A stretch of DNA of 64,000 bases from Rhizobium sp. 11515TR (GCF_002277895.1 NZ_CP023000.1:372001-436000), one strand, 5' to 3'; shown: positions 45,442-54,393, counted from the stretch's first letter. The notes: generated from the letters alone by a model not told the origin. Numbers and translations are program-made.

Positions 45442-45508
45442 TGATATACTTTCCTATATCTGATTTACACATGGTGCGTATTTCGCACTAGATATAGGAA
45501 CTATATCT
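45442..45508. promoter_or_regulatory. two HxlR operator sites between divergent genes
   Basis: AGATATAG-GAA-CTATATCT at 45490-45508 is a perfect 8-bp inverted repeat with a 3-bp spacer. A related imperfect site, TGATATAC-TTTC-CTATATCT, spans 45442-45461 next to the regulator start. A separate GTGCG/CGCAC inverted repeat lies at 45474-45488. The arrangement fits autoregulation plus control of the SDR. Confidence 0.65.
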
Positions 45509-45540
45509 GACTCCTCGTGTTCAATCGCAAGGAGTTCACG

Positions 45541-46254
45541 ATGAAACTCGAAGACAAGATTTCAGTGGTTATTGGTGGCGGAAGCGGTATCGGAGCCGCG
45601 ATCGCGGCTCGCTTTGCGGCCGAAGGGTCAATTGTCTACGCGACCAGCCGTAAACCATTCGTGTCCCCTGACCAAGGCCGGATAATCCCGGTCGTTGCAG
45701 ACGCCGGCCTCGCCTCCGATGTGAAGCAGCTATACGACCGGGTTCGCGAGGAACGCGGCGGAATTGACGTCTTGGTCTTGAACGCGGGCATGTCGGAATA
45801 CGCAGAGCTCGGCGGCATCTCCGAAGATCTATACGATCGCATATTCGACCTAAACGTTCGCTCCCTCCTCTTTGCCGCACAGAACGCCTTGGAACTCATC
45901 CCTGATAACGGTTCGATCGTGTTGATCGGGTCCATAGCCGATGCGATCGGTCCGAAAGGATACGGTGTCTACAGCGCGAGCAAGTCGGCGGTTCGATCGT
46001 TCACCCGAACCTGGGCAAACGAACTTGCCCCCAGAGGGATCCGCGTCAACGTCGTCAGCCCTGGACCTACGGACACGGCCATGATGGCGGCGACTACAGA
46101 CGAAGTTCGTGCAGCACTTACCGGGATGATCCCGCTAGGCCGTCTCGGCAGACCGGATGAAGTGGCGTCGGCGGCGCTCTTCCTCGCAAGCAGCGAAAGC
46201 AGCTTCACGACCGGCGCGGAACTGTGCGTGGACGGCGGAGCTACCCAGGTTTGA
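45541..46254 (+). CDS. short-chain dehydrogenase/reductase
   Basis: A 237-residue SDR: VIGGGSGIGAAIA near the N-terminus, LNAGMSE, catalytic YSASKSAVR and TTGAELCVDGGATQV at the end. The ATG at 45541 follows CAAGGAG. It is divergent from the HxlR regulator whose operators lie between. The pair probably responds to a reactive aldehyde or quinone, by analogy with other HxlR-controlled oxidoreductases. Confidence 0.9.
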   Translation: MKLEDKISVVIGGGSGIGAAIAARFAAEGSIVYATSRKPFVSPDQGRIIPVVADAGLASDVKQLYDRVREERGGIDVLVLNAGMSEYAELGGISEDLYDRIFDLNVRSLLFAAQNALELIPDNGSIVLIGSIADAIGPKGYGVYSASKSAVRSFTRTWANELAPRGIRVNVVSPGPTDTAMMAATTDEVRAALTGMIPLGRLGRPDEVASAALFLASSESSFTTGAELCVDGGATQV

Positions 46255-46519
46255 CTGTCCGGGGTCCAAGCCTGCCCTTCCCCTGAAGGCAGGATCTACA
46301 AAGCCGCCCGCCGCCGGTCAATCCGAGTTTCGGCTCCGTGTTGATTATCGCCTCGAGTCGACCCAGTCTGACACTTCACTCCGATCGTACAGAAGCAAAC
46401 AAAGCCAACTCTTTCAAAAAGTTGGGAGCGCAGCAGGTGATCGTAAAATGTGCAGCTGGGTCATTTTCAGCTGGTAATCAACCGGCAATACGCTAAGCCT
46501 CGCTCGAGAGATGCCTGTC

Positions 46520-47500
46520 CTATCCCAAAGCGCTTTGCGCTGCACAAATCCTGTCGATCAGGGCATCGAGCTCACCCTTTGGGGGACGATTTTGGGAGAG
46601 GCGATGCTTCAAATGCATGATCGGTTCGGCGAGGATTTCTTCCAGGTTCTCGGCGCAGCTGAAGTCACCGGCAACGCGCTTGACCTTCGAATTGTCGAAG
46701 ATCGCGGTCCAGGCCTTGTCGCCGACCAAGGGGCCCACCCAATCCGGATTATACTTGATCAGTGTGTCCGTCGGCACGTGGACGATTTTCGCCTCGACAC
46801 CCAGCAATCTGGCGATCGCCTTCTGAATATCATCCCATATATGGGCGCGATCGGAGGTGATGTGGAAGATTTCACTCAGGGCTGCCTGCTTGCCGAAAAG
46901 CCCGACGAAAGGCACTGCGAAATCGACCGAGCGCGTCAATGTCCACGGTGTGTGGCCATCACCCGCGACGATCGTGGGCTCGCCATCCAGCATGCGCCTC
47001 GCCATTATATCGCTGTCGCCCATCATGATCGGCAGGCCCGTACGCACGGTGTGACTGGGGCGGACGATCGTCCAGGCCAACCCCTTTGACGCCATCAGCA
47101 GCTCCTCGCAGGCGATCTTGGCCTGGCTGTAGGGCCAGTAGGGATTGATGGCCGGCGTTCTTTCGGTGATGACATAGTGGCGTGCCGGCTTCTCGTAGAC
47201 GGAGGCCGAAGAGATGAAAATGTACTGGCCGCAATTGCCCGCAAACACCTCGATGTCTCGCGCGATCTGATCCGGCGTGAAAGCGATAAACTGGCATATG
47301 ACGTCATAGTTGGCTCTGGCCAGATCAGCATAGGCAGCCGATCCAAGTTCGCCGGTGATCGAAGTCACACCAGCAGGCAACGGGTCGCCCCTCAGGCCGC
47401 GGTTGTAGACACTGACACGATGTCCCTGGCCAACAGCACGCTCGACGCAGGGATATGAGATTTGGCCGGTACCGCCAATGAAAAGCACGTTCAAAGCCAT
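46520..47500 (-). CDS. NAD-dependent epimerase/dehydratase family protein
   Basis: A 326-residue extended SDR with N-terminal VLFIGGTGQISYPCVERA, a middle ISSASVYEKP block and WPYSQAKIACEELL (YxxxK). It resembles NAD-dependent epimerases and atypical reductases acting on sugars or small molecules, but the substrate is unclear. No operon partner: the downstream neighbour on this strand is about 1 kb away. The flanking 46255-46519 holds nothing recognised. Confidence 0.85.
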   Translation of the reverse strand: MALNVLFIGGTGQISYPCVERAVGQGHRVSVYNRGLRGDPLPAGVTSITGELGSAAYADLARANYDVICQFIAFTPDQIARDIEVFAGNCGQYIFISSASVYEKPARHYVITERTPAINPYWPYSQAKIACEELLMASKGLAWTIVRPSHTVRTGLPIMMGDSDIMARRMLDGEPTIVAGDGHTPWTLTRSVDFAVPFVGLFGKQAALSEIFHITSDRAHIWDDIQKAIARLLGVEAKIVHVPTDTLIKYNPDWVGPLVGDKAWTAIFDNSKVKRVAGDFSCAENLEEILAEPIMHLKHRLSQNRPPKGELDALIDRICAAQSALG

Positions 47501-47672
47501 GTGAAGAACCTCAGCGTCTGATTGGTAGGATTAATGACTACCATTCATACCGCGAAAATGCCCGATCGTCTCCGGCCGATCATCCTCATGACGACCATCA
47601 CCATTAAAAAATTGGGAAAGGCTTCAGATCGGCAGCATGCCTGCAGCGCCTCGGCAGGTCAAAACGACGACG

Positions 47673-48314
47673 CTACCAGCGCAGACTGAATTTGCCGACC
47701 AGGCTTCCGACCAGCCCGCTGAGCAAGATGCCGAGCGTGTACCATATCGCGATGAATGGGATACCGTTTTCGACGCAGGCCCAGGAGTAGACCCAGCCGC
47801 CGACGCCCCCGGCGCAAGCGCCTGCAACGAAACCGGCGAGTGCCGGACGCGTGGGGGCTGCACGTCTGAGAAACCACATGTTGGCGCAGAAAGCAGGAAT
47901 GCCGAAAGCCACGATCAGGAAAGGGCAAAAGGACGCCGAATATCCGATGATCAAACCCGGATAGGATGAAGCCGGCGACAGCCCGAGTTGAGCGATGGCC
48001 AGAAGCGCGACGATGCTGAATGCCACGACCGGAACCCGAACCATACTCCCAATCGAACCCTCTGGGCGCGCAACTCGTTCAAGGGCCACGATCGTCGCGC
48101 TCATTAGTACGGCAGTATATAAAAACTTCACCCAAAACGCTGCCACCGTCACGTGGTGCAGATGCGGGCGAAAGCTGAGCGATATCAGCAGTGCGATGGC
48201 CGCGCCGATCACGCCGACAATGATTGTAAGCGCAAGCCTCACTCGCAGCGCATGATGGCGAACCGGAGTGAGATCGCTTACCAAAGCCTCGATAAATTCA
48301 TCATTTTTCGTCAT
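47673..48314 (-). CDS. NrsF family anti-sigma factor (DUF1109)
   Basis: A 213-residue membrane protein with six predicted helices after a short cytosolic N-terminus (MTKNDEFIEALVSDLTPV). NrsF-type (DUF1109) proteins bind and inhibit SigF-like ECF sigma factors and sense oxidative stress through cysteines; cysteines here include SASFCPFL, PAFCANM, GACAGG and WACVENG. The start ATG 48314 overlaps the sigma gene stop by 14 bp. The two form a sigma/anti-sigma operon. Confidence 0.87.
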   Translation of the reverse strand: MTKNDEFIEALVSDLTPVRHHALRVRLALTIIVGVIGAAIALLISLSFRPHLHHVTVAAFWVKFLYTAVLMSATIVALERVARPEGSIGSMVRVPVVAFSIVALLAIAQLGLSPASSYPGLIIGYSASFCPFLIVAFGIPAFCANMWFLRRAAPTRPALAGFVAGACAGGVGGWVYSWACVENGIPFIAIWYTLGILLSGLVGSLVGKFSLRW

Positions 48315-48858
48315 TGGCAAAACCCAGCTTGCGTCCAATCGCGCGCATCCCTCGGTGAATGCTGACGCGAACCATTGCTTCCGACTGGCCGCTCTCGCTC
48401 GCAGCTTCAGCAGTGGTTTTTCCGGCAATCTTTACCTGCCGCAGAAGCTCCCGCTGTTTGGCAGGCAATTGGTCGAGAAGACGGTCGATATCGAGGTGAG
48501 CAAAGAGTGTCTCCTCTCGAAATTCAGCCGCGACCTCGTCTCCCAAAACAATTTCTACGCCTCTTCTGCTGCCATTTACCCTGAAGTGGTCGATCAGCTT
48601 GTATTTCGCGATTTGGAAAAACCACGCGGTGAACGGCCGCTCCCGATCATAGGTAATGCGCCGGCTATGCACCGCCAAAAGCACCTCCTGGACCAGATCC
48701 TCGGCGTCACGGTCTGCGTTCGATCCAAGTCTCCTTCGATAAAATGCCAGAAGCAGATCTCGCAAAATGACGAGCAAGCGCCTGTACGCAGCCTCATCGC
48801 CGTCAAGCGAGAGAAGCATCAAGCCTTTCAGGACCTGTTCCGATACCGATTTCGTCAT
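48301..48858 (-). CDS. ECF sigma factor (SigF-like)
   Basis: A 185-residue ECF sigma factor: region 2 DAEDLVQEVLLAVHSRR and FTAWFFQIAKYKLID, region 4 LPAKQRELLRQV and SEAMVRVSIHRGMRAIGRKL. It is paired with an NrsF/DUF1109 anti-sigma as in Caulobacter SigF, which answers to heavy metals and peroxides. A matching promoter (GTAACA-N15-CGAA) ends 13 bp upstream of ATG 48858, leaving a very short leader, so the ATG at 48819 could be the real start. Confidence 0.88.
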   Translation of the reverse strand: MTKSVSEQVLKGLMLLSLDGDEAAYRRLLVILRDLLLAFYRRRLGSNADRDAEDLVQEVLLAVHSRRITYDRERPFTAWFFQIAKYKLIDHFRVNGSRRGVEIVLGDEVAAEFREETLFAHLDIDRLLDQLPAKQRELLRQVKIAGKTTAEAASESGQSEAMVRVSIHRGMRAIGRKLGFANDEK

Positions 48859-48871
48859 TCGCGTGCAGTCA

Positions 48872-48896
48872 TTCGTTGATCGGCGCTATTTGTTAC
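48872..48896 (-). promoter_or_regulatory. SigF-type promoter of the sigma/anti-sigma operon
   Basis: On the minus strand GTAACA (48896-48891), 15 bp, then CGAA (48875-48872). It matches the GTAAC-N16-CGAA pattern known for Caulobacter SigF promoters and is identical in spacing to the site at 48951-48975. Confidence 0.65.
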
Positions 48897-48950
48897 ACCC
48901 TGAGCCGGATTTTTTGTCGCCCTTCTTGCGATCACAACGGCGTGATCGCT

Positions 48951-48975
48951 GTAACGCATTCGCACAAGCGCCGAA
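48951..48975 (+). promoter_or_regulatory. SigF-type promoter of the DUF5666-cytochrome b-molybdoenzyme operon
   Basis: GTAACG (48951-48956), 15 bp, CGAA (48972-48975) followed by TG. Same element as the opposing promoter; it points to the operon starting at 49119. Confidence 0.65.
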
Positions 48976-49118
48976 TGAGGGGGCGGAATTGAGGGACGAT
49001 CGGTTGTCGCTGGTAGGATGCCATAGCCGCCTCGCCTCCTTTCCAAAGCGATCGCCCTACCCGCTCCAGATAGCCGGATGGGCATCATATCGAAAAGATG
49101 CAAGATATGGAGAGCAGA

Positions 49119-49730
49119 ATGTCGCTCACGAAGTTGAAGATCATGGGTATGGTGCTGGCGCTTGGTGCCGCGACCACACTATCCGCACAGGCTGCCGATA
49201 AGGCGCGCGTTCGCGGCGTCGTGGAAAGCCTCAGCGGCGATACGCTGATGGTCAAATCGCGCGAAGGCAAGGACGTGACGATCAAGCTTAAATCCGGCTG
49301 GGCCGTCAACGGCATCGTCAACGCCTCCGTGACAGACATCAAGCCTGGGGATTTCGTCGGCATCGCGTCCGTTCCGACCGACAGCGGCATCAACGGAGCG
49401 CTCGAGGTGCTGATCTTCCCGGCCGCGATGAAGGGCACCGGCGAGGGCGATTACGGCTGGGATCTGAAGCCAAAGAGCTCGATGACCAATGCGACGGTTG
49501 CCAGCGCCGTTACCTCGGTCAACGGCCCCACCCTGTCGCTCACCTATAAGGGCGGCGAGAAGAAGATCTCGATCCCGCCAGGCACGCCGGTCGTCACCTT
49601 CGGCAAGGCGACGAAGGACGACATCAAGCCCGGCGCAGGAGTCATCATCAACGGCACGACCGATGGAGACAATACGGTTGAATCCGACCGTGTCGTGGTC
49701 GGCATAAACGGCGTCATCCCGCCAATGTGA
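49119..49730 (+). CDS. DUF5666 family periplasmic protein
   Basis: A 203-residue secreted protein with a signal peptide (residues about 1-25, cleavage after AQA) and two beta-barrel-like repeats (KARVRGVVESLSGDTLMVKS and the second half TVASAVTSVNGPTLSLTYKG). DUF5666 domains are small OB-like folds of unknown function. ATG 49119 follows GGAGAG; ATG 49098 is possible but weakly placed. It is the first gene after a SigF-type promoter and is followed by the cytochrome b and molybdoenzyme genes. Confidence 0.8.
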   Translation: MSLTKLKIMGMVLALGAATTLSAQAADKARVRGVVESLSGDTLMVKSREGKDVTIKLKSGWAVNGIVNASVTDIKPGDFVGIASVPTDSGINGALEVLIFPAAMKGTGEGDYGWDLKPKSSMTNATVASAVTSVNGPTLSLTYKGGEKKISIPPGTPVVTFGKATKDDIKPGAGVIINGTTDGDNTVESDRVVVGINGVIPPM

Positions 49731-49753
49731 CGCATCGATGCCGCCATCACGGG

Positions 49754-49784
49754 GCTGCCCGGTTGCCGATCGCATCCGGGCAGC
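49754..49784. terminator. 9-bp hairpin after the DUF5666 gene
   Basis: GCTGCCCGG (49754-49762) pairs with CCGGGCAGC (49776-49784) around a 13-nt loop, 24 bp past the stop. There is no T run, so it may be a processing or attenuation hairpin within the operon. Confidence 0.45.
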
Positions 49785-49858
49785 TCAATGAGCGGCGATA
49801 GCGTCGCAGCATATGATTTCGGACACCGCCGTCCGGCGGCACGTCAGGAGAATTGTCC

Positions 49859-50719
49859 ATGACAAGCATCGAGCAGATCGGCACCGCGCCGCCACCGCCC
49901 CCGGCCAAGATCTTCATTCGCCGTCATTCGGCTCTTACGCGGATAACGCATTGGATCAATGTGCTGTGTCTGACCTTGCTGCTGATGAGTGGCATGCAGA
50001 TCTTCAATGCCGATCCACAATTGCATTGGGGAAACTACGGAGCGGTTGAAGATCCGTCGTGGTTCGAAATCGCCAGCAATCAGGATGGCGACAACACCAC
50101 CGGAATAGTGCGCATCGGCCGTCTGTCGATCACCACAACCGGCATACTCGGTGCCTCCACGGCCGACGGCGAAATGATGCCGCGCGCATTTCCGGCTTGG
50201 GCGACGATACCGAGCTACCAGGATCTTGCAGCTGGCCGACGCTGGCATTTCTTCTTCGCCTGGCTGTTTGTCATCAATGGGCTCGTTTACGTGGCCTATG
50301 GCCTGATCGGCGGTCATTTCCGCCGCGATCTCGCGCCGACGGCTCAAGATATCGCGCCCAGAAATATATGGCATGAAATCAAGGACCACGCCCGGCTACG
50401 CTTCCCGCAAGGCGAAAAGGCGCGGCGCTACAATGCATTGCAGAAGCTGACCTATCTCATCGTAATCTTCATCCTGCTGCCGCTGATGATCGGTTCGGGA
50501 TTGACCATGTCACCCGCGATAGACGCCGGTTACCCCTTCCTGCTCGATATTTTCGGTGGTCGCCAAACGGCCCGCTCCATTCATTTCATCACCGCCTGGA
50601 GCCTGGTGGCCTTCGTCGTCGTTCATATCGCGATGGTCATTCTCTCCGGCCTTTGGAACAACATACGTTCGATGGTGACCGGCCGCTACGCGATCATCAA
50701 CGAGGAGACCGACCGATGA
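49859..50719 (+). CDS. cytochrome b/b6-type membrane subunit
   Basis: A 286-residue di-haem cytochrome b of the thiosulfate reductase/formate dehydrogenase gamma type: RRHSALTRITHWINVLC on helix 1, RWHFFFAWLFVINGLVYV, and HFITAWSLVAFVVVHIAM with paired histidines. It should pass electrons between the quinone pool and the periplasmic molybdoenzyme encoded next. ATG 49859 has an AGGAG site at 49846-49850. The stop overlaps the molybdoenzyme start by 4 bp. Confidence 0.88.
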   Translation: MTSIEQIGTAPPPPPAKIFIRRHSALTRITHWINVLCLTLLLMSGMQIFNADPQLHWGNYGAVEDPSWFEIASNQDGDNTTGIVRIGRLSITTTGILGASTADGEMMPRAFPAWATIPSYQDLAAGRRWHFFFAWLFVINGLVYVAYGLIGGHFRRDLAPTAQDIAPRNIWHEIKDHARLRFPQGEKARRYNALQKLTYLIVIFILLPLMIGSGLTMSPAIDAGYPFLLDIFGGRQTARSIHFITAWSLVAFVVVHIAMVILSGLWNNIRSMVTGRYAIINEETDR

Positions 50720-51492
50720 GCTCCATCTTCACTCGCCGCCGTTTTCTCATCGGCTCGGCCGCCAGTCTGGGCGCCGTGGGCCTGACCGGATGCGATGACA
50801 TTTCTCAGAACCAGCATGTGCAGAAGGTGCTCGCTCTGGCTGAGCGGCTAACCATGGGCACACAGCGGCTCATCGTCTCTCCGCAGACGCTTGCCCGAGA
50901 ATATACCGACGCGGACATCTCGCCGAACTTTCATCCGAATGGATCAATTCAGCCAACGAGCGCCGAATATGTCCGGATGGTGGAAACCCAATTTGCCGAC
51001 TGGCGGCTCAAGATCGACGGGATGGTCAATAGGCCGATGGAATTTTCGTTGGCTGATCTGAAGAAGCTACCTTCTCGCACCCAGATCACCCGCCACGACT
51101 GCGTCGAAGGCTGGAGCGCCATCGGTAAATGGCAGGGCGTTCCTCTCGGATTGATCCTGCAGACTGCCGGTTTGAAGCCAGGTGCCCGTTACGCCGTCTT
51201 CTATTGTGCCGACGAGTTGGAACAGACGCTCGACGGCAGCGGCCGCTATTACGAGAGTATCGACCTGATCGACGCCTTTCATCCGCAGACAATCCTCGCC
51301 TATTCGCTTAACGGGAAGGATCTGGAAGTCGAACACGGCGCTCCCCTGCGCCTGCGCGTCGAACGTCATCTTGGCTACAAACATGCCAAATACGTCATGC
51401 GCATCGAAATCCGTGACCGGTTCGATGATCTCTGGGGTGGTAACGGCGGGTTCTGGGAAGATCGCGGCTACGAATGGTATGCCGGTATCTGA
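50716..51492 (+). CDS. periplasmic molybdopterin oxidoreductase (MsrP/SUOX-like)
   Basis: A 258-residue protein with a Tat signal (TRRRFLIGSAASLGAVGLTG, twin arginines) and a sulfite-oxidase-fold molybdopterin domain with the molybdenum-ligand cysteine in RHDCVEGWSAIGKW. Such enzymes repair methionine sulfoxide (MsrP) or oxidise sulfite. The start overlaps the cytochrome b gene, so the two form a membrane-anchored redox pair analogous to MsrPQ but with a different cytochrome. Regulation by the SigF-type promoter implies an oxidative or sulfite stress role. Confidence 0.87.
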   Translation: MSSIFTRRRFLIGSAASLGAVGLTGCDDISQNQHVQKVLALAERLTMGTQRLIVSPQTLAREYTDADISPNFHPNGSIQPTSAEYVRMVETQFADWRLKIDGMVNRPMEFSLADLKKLPSRTQITRHDCVEGWSAIGKWQGVPLGLILQTAGLKPGARYAVFYCADELEQTLDGSGRYYESIDLIDAFHPQTILAYSLNGKDLEVEHGAPLRLRVERHLGYKHAKYVMRIEIRDRFDDLWGGNGGFWEDRGYEWYAGI

Positions 51493-51540
51493 GATGTCGT
51501 AGCAGACGTCAATAATCAGGCGCGGCGATCGTACACGATA

Positions 51541-51885
51541 TCAGTGGCATAGGCCGTACCTCAGGCACGCAAAGATTTCACGCGTGCAAGGTCCTGAACC
51601 TTGACGATTGACGCGCAAATGCTCGCTCATCTCGCTCTTCACGATTTCTATGAATTCCATCATATAGACGGGCTGCACACGGCTACGTGGTGTCAAGAGC
51701 GAAATCTGCGCAGGCTCCATGATGCCTGGGCCAAGTGGTATCCACGTGAGCTTGCCTTCGGAGACCTCCTTTTCCACGCCAAGCAGCGAAAGGAAAGCGA
51801 TACCCAGGCCGGCGCGAACGAGAGCCTTGAGAATACCGGGCCGCTCAGCTCGAGCGACGATCAGGCAAGGTGCCTCTCCGTCTCA
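51541..51885 (-). pseudogene. LysR-type regulator, C-terminal fragment
   Basis: Minus-strand frame ending at 51541 reads EAPCLIVARAERPGILKALV, GLGIAFLSLLGVEKEVSEGK and WIPLGPGIMEPAQISLLTP, the end of a LysR effector domain. The DNA-binding half is absent; the sequence joins the stop of the acyl-CoA-dehydrogenase-like gene at about 51890. The broken regulator may once have controlled the sulfur operon. Confidence 0.7.
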
Positions 51886-51892
51886 GTCCATT

Positions 51893-53122
51893 TCAAATTG
51901 CGCCGTGGCGCGGCGGTAGCTTTCCGCCCAGATAGTAGTTTCCGATCGCCTGATACTTCCAGCGAACCGGGTCGTGCAGGGTGTGGGTTCGCACGTTGCG
52001 CCAGTATCGATCGAGGTTGTCTTCCGAGAGAGTGGACGATGTGCCCGAGAGTTCGAACAGCTTGGTCCCGGCCAGCAGTCCCGCCTTCGTCGACAGGATT
52101 TTCGCCTCCGCGACCGCGATCGATGCTGCTGCGACAGTCTCTTCCGTCATATCGAGTTGCGCGGCGTCGACGAGTGCCGCAGCCCGCCCAAGCAGGGCCT
52201 CGGCAGCACGAAGCCGCAACTTGACTTCGCCGACGCCGTAGAGCGTCAGCGGGTCGTCGACGGCGCGCTCGACCTTGGCGTCGATCCACGGGCGCGACCG
52301 CTCCTCGATGAACCGGAGCATCTCGCGATAGGCGCCTTGCCCGATCCCGAGATCAATCGCGGCATGCATGAGCTGTGCCTGCGGACCGATCGTCGTCGGT
52401 CGGTCGAACGACGCCTGGAACGGGACGATCCACTCAGGTTCGACCTGCACATGCTCGAACTCCACCGAACCGCTGCCGGTGACGCGCTGGCCGAAGCCGT
52501 CCCAGTCGTCGGTGATGGTGACGCCTGGCGCGTTCCGAGGAATGAAGACCAGATAGCTCGTCCGCTTTCCGTCTTCATCCGTAACGGCAAGAGTCGGAAT
52601 CCAGTGCGCATAGAGTGCACCCGTGCAGTAGAACTTGCGCCCCTCGACCAAGGCGCCGCTGCCGTCACGTACCAGTCTTGTGCGGCGCGTGAAGTCGCGC
52701 TGTCCGACTTCCGCAAGAGCGTTGCCGAATCGGTCTCCTGCAAGAACACGGTCATAGAAGAAGCGCTTCTGCTCCTCACTGCCGCCGACCCGAAGCACCT
52801 CGAGCGCGTAGTAATGGTTCTGCGGGATCTGCGAGAGCGAGCCATCGGCCGCGCCGATGATCGCGATGACCTGTGCGAGGATCCGATTGCTGACGCCCGG
52901 CCCGCCATAAGCCCGGGGCACGGTGATACCCCAGAGACCGCTGGCGGTGAACGCCTCCAGCTCGCTCCATGGCAGCAACCGGTCGCGGTCGCGATCCGAC
53001 GCGCCGGCCGCGAACTCGTCAGCAAGCCGGGTTGCCACTTCGATCGCCTGGTCATCACCGGCAATGGACGCAGGGTGGCGTGAGCTGGGCGCTACGGAAG
53101 ATACCGGTGTTGCGTTCGTCAT
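51893..53122 (-). CDS. SfnB family acyl-CoA-dehydrogenase-like sulfur acquisition enzyme
   Basis: A 409-residue flavoprotein of the acyl-CoA dehydrogenase fold (SfnB/DszC-like), which probably oxidises organosulfur compounds such as dimethyl sulfone or thiol derivatives with FMNH2. N-terminal helices, GRKFYCTGALYAHWIP in the beta domain, and a C-terminal RYWRNVRTHTLHDPVRWKY are typical. It is the last gene of the MetQNI operon and is paralogous to the upstream neighbour. A short gap of 7 bp separates them. Confidence 0.85.
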   Translation of the reverse strand: MTNATPVSSVAPSSRHPASIAGDDQAIEVATRLADEFAAGASDRDRDRLLPWSELEAFTASGLWGITVPRAYGGPGVSNRILAQVIAIIGAADGSLSQIPQNHYYALEVLRVGGSEEQKRFFYDRVLAGDRFGNALAEVGQRDFTRRTRLVRDGSGALVEGRKFYCTGALYAHWIPTLAVTDEDGKRTSYLVFIPRNAPGVTITDDWDGFGQRVTGSGSVEFEHVQVEPEWIVPFQASFDRPTTIGPQAQLMHAAIDLGIGQGAYREMLRFIEERSRPWIDAKVERAVDDPLTLYGVGEVKLRLRAAEALLGRAAALVDAAQLDMTEETVAAASIAVAEAKILSTKAGLLAGTKLFELSGTSSTLSEDNLDRYWRNVRTHTLHDPVRWKYQAIGNYYLGGKLPPRHGAI

Positions 53123-53129
53123 CGGCGCC

Positions 53130-54374
53130 TCAATTCCACTGGTGTCTGGCAGGGTAAGCGCCGGTCAGCTCGTACTTGCCGATAAGGTGGTATTTCCATC
53201 GGACGGGATCGTGGAGCGTATGGACACGGGCGTTTCGCCAGTGACGACCGAGATTATGTGCCTCCCGTGTCGCCGACGAGCCCGCGAGATCGAAAAGCTG
53301 CTCGGTCGCGGCGAGCGCGATCTCTGTGGTGAGGATCTTCGCCTCGGCGACCGCAACGGACGCTATAGCGCTCGAGGCGTCCGTGACTTTATCTCTTGCA
53401 ATACGGTCGATCGTCTCAGCAGCCTCGTAAAGGACCGCCTGCGCCGCGTGGAGGTCCGTGTAGAGACTGCCGACCGAGTGAATGATGGTCGGATCGTCGA
53501 TTGCCGAGGAGACGCCGGAGTCGACCCATGGTCTTGCGCGATCACGCACGAAGGCAACGGCATCGCCGACGGCCGCCGCTGCAATTCCTGAATCGATGGA
53601 AGCCTGCACGAGCTGTGAGATCGGTCCGGCAAGCCCAGGACGATCGGCATAGGACCAGACGGGGAAGACGAGTTCTGGATCGATCGGGACGTCTGCGAAT
53701 TTGACGGAGCCACTGGCCGTCGTGCGCTGCCCGAACGACGACCAGTCGTCGATGACGGTCACTCCCGGCGCATCGTAGGCGGCCCAGACCTGGACGGCTC
53801 GTCCTTCTTCGTCGACCGCCCTCGTGGGTATCCAGTGAGCGAAGATCGCCCCTGTCGAATAAAAGCGACGGCCGGTCAGTCGAAGGCCGTCTGGCGTCGA
53901 CCGCAGCAATGTCGTGCTGACGGCCACCGACTTCGTCTTCTTCTCCGGCCCCGCATTTCCGATGCGGAATCCTTTGTTGAGGACGTCGCCAAAGATTCGA
54001 GCCTTCTGTGCGTCGGAGCCCACGTCCTTCAGCAGTGCGAGCACGCCGAACTGGTTCTGCGGGATCTGGCCGAGGGCAGGATCGGCGCGACAGAGGATCT
54101 CGAACACCTTCGCAAGTGTGACGTTCGACACGTCGGCCCCGCCGAACGCCTTCGGGATGGTGACCCCACCCAAGCCGCTCGCCGTGTACTCGTCGATCTC
54201 GGCCCAAGGCAGAAGCCTCTTGGCATCACGCTCGGAGGCGCCGACCACGAAGCGCTCCGCCAAACGCGCGGCGACGTCCAAGGCCTCCTGATCGTCCCTG
54301 ATGAGATGTGGCCGCGCGGGCGGCGATGGACGACGTCCGTTTACGTCGGAAGCATGCGAACTCTGGTCAACCAT
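53130..54374 (-). CDS. second SfnB family flavin-dependent enzyme
   Basis: A 414-residue paralogue of the downstream gene, sharing GRRFYSTGAIFAHWIPT and RHWRNARVHTLHDPVRWKYH. The ATG at 54374 gives the usual length. The two copies may act on different substrates or form a hetero-oligomer. It lies 19 bp after metI in one operon with an uptake system, so the transporter probably imports the sulfur compound oxidised here. Confidence 0.85.
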   Translation of the reverse strand: MVDQSSHASDVNGRRPSPPARPHLIRDDQEALDVAARLAERFVVGASERDAKRLLPWAEIDEYTASGLGGVTIPKAFGGADVSNVTLAKVFEILCRADPALGQIPQNQFGVLALLKDVGSDAQKARIFGDVLNKGFRIGNAGPEKKTKSVAVSTTLLRSTPDGLRLTGRRFYSTGAIFAHWIPTRAVDEEGRAVQVWAAYDAPGVTVIDDWSSFGQRTTASGSVKFADVPIDPELVFPVWSYADRPGLAGPISQLVQASIDSGIAAAAVGDAVAFVRDRARPWVDSGVSSAIDDPTIIHSVGSLYTDLHAAQAVLYEAAETIDRIARDKVTDASSAIASVAVAEAKILTTEIALAATEQLFDLAGSSATREAHNLGRHWRNARVHTLHDPVRWKYHLIGKYELTGAYPARHQWN

Positions 54375-54393
54375 ATCGTATCGAACTTTCACA

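Noticed and set aside
51974..53083. Long open frame on the + strand antisense to the SfnB gene
   Set aside because: It mirrors a high-GC gene; the minus-strand product has clear family homology.
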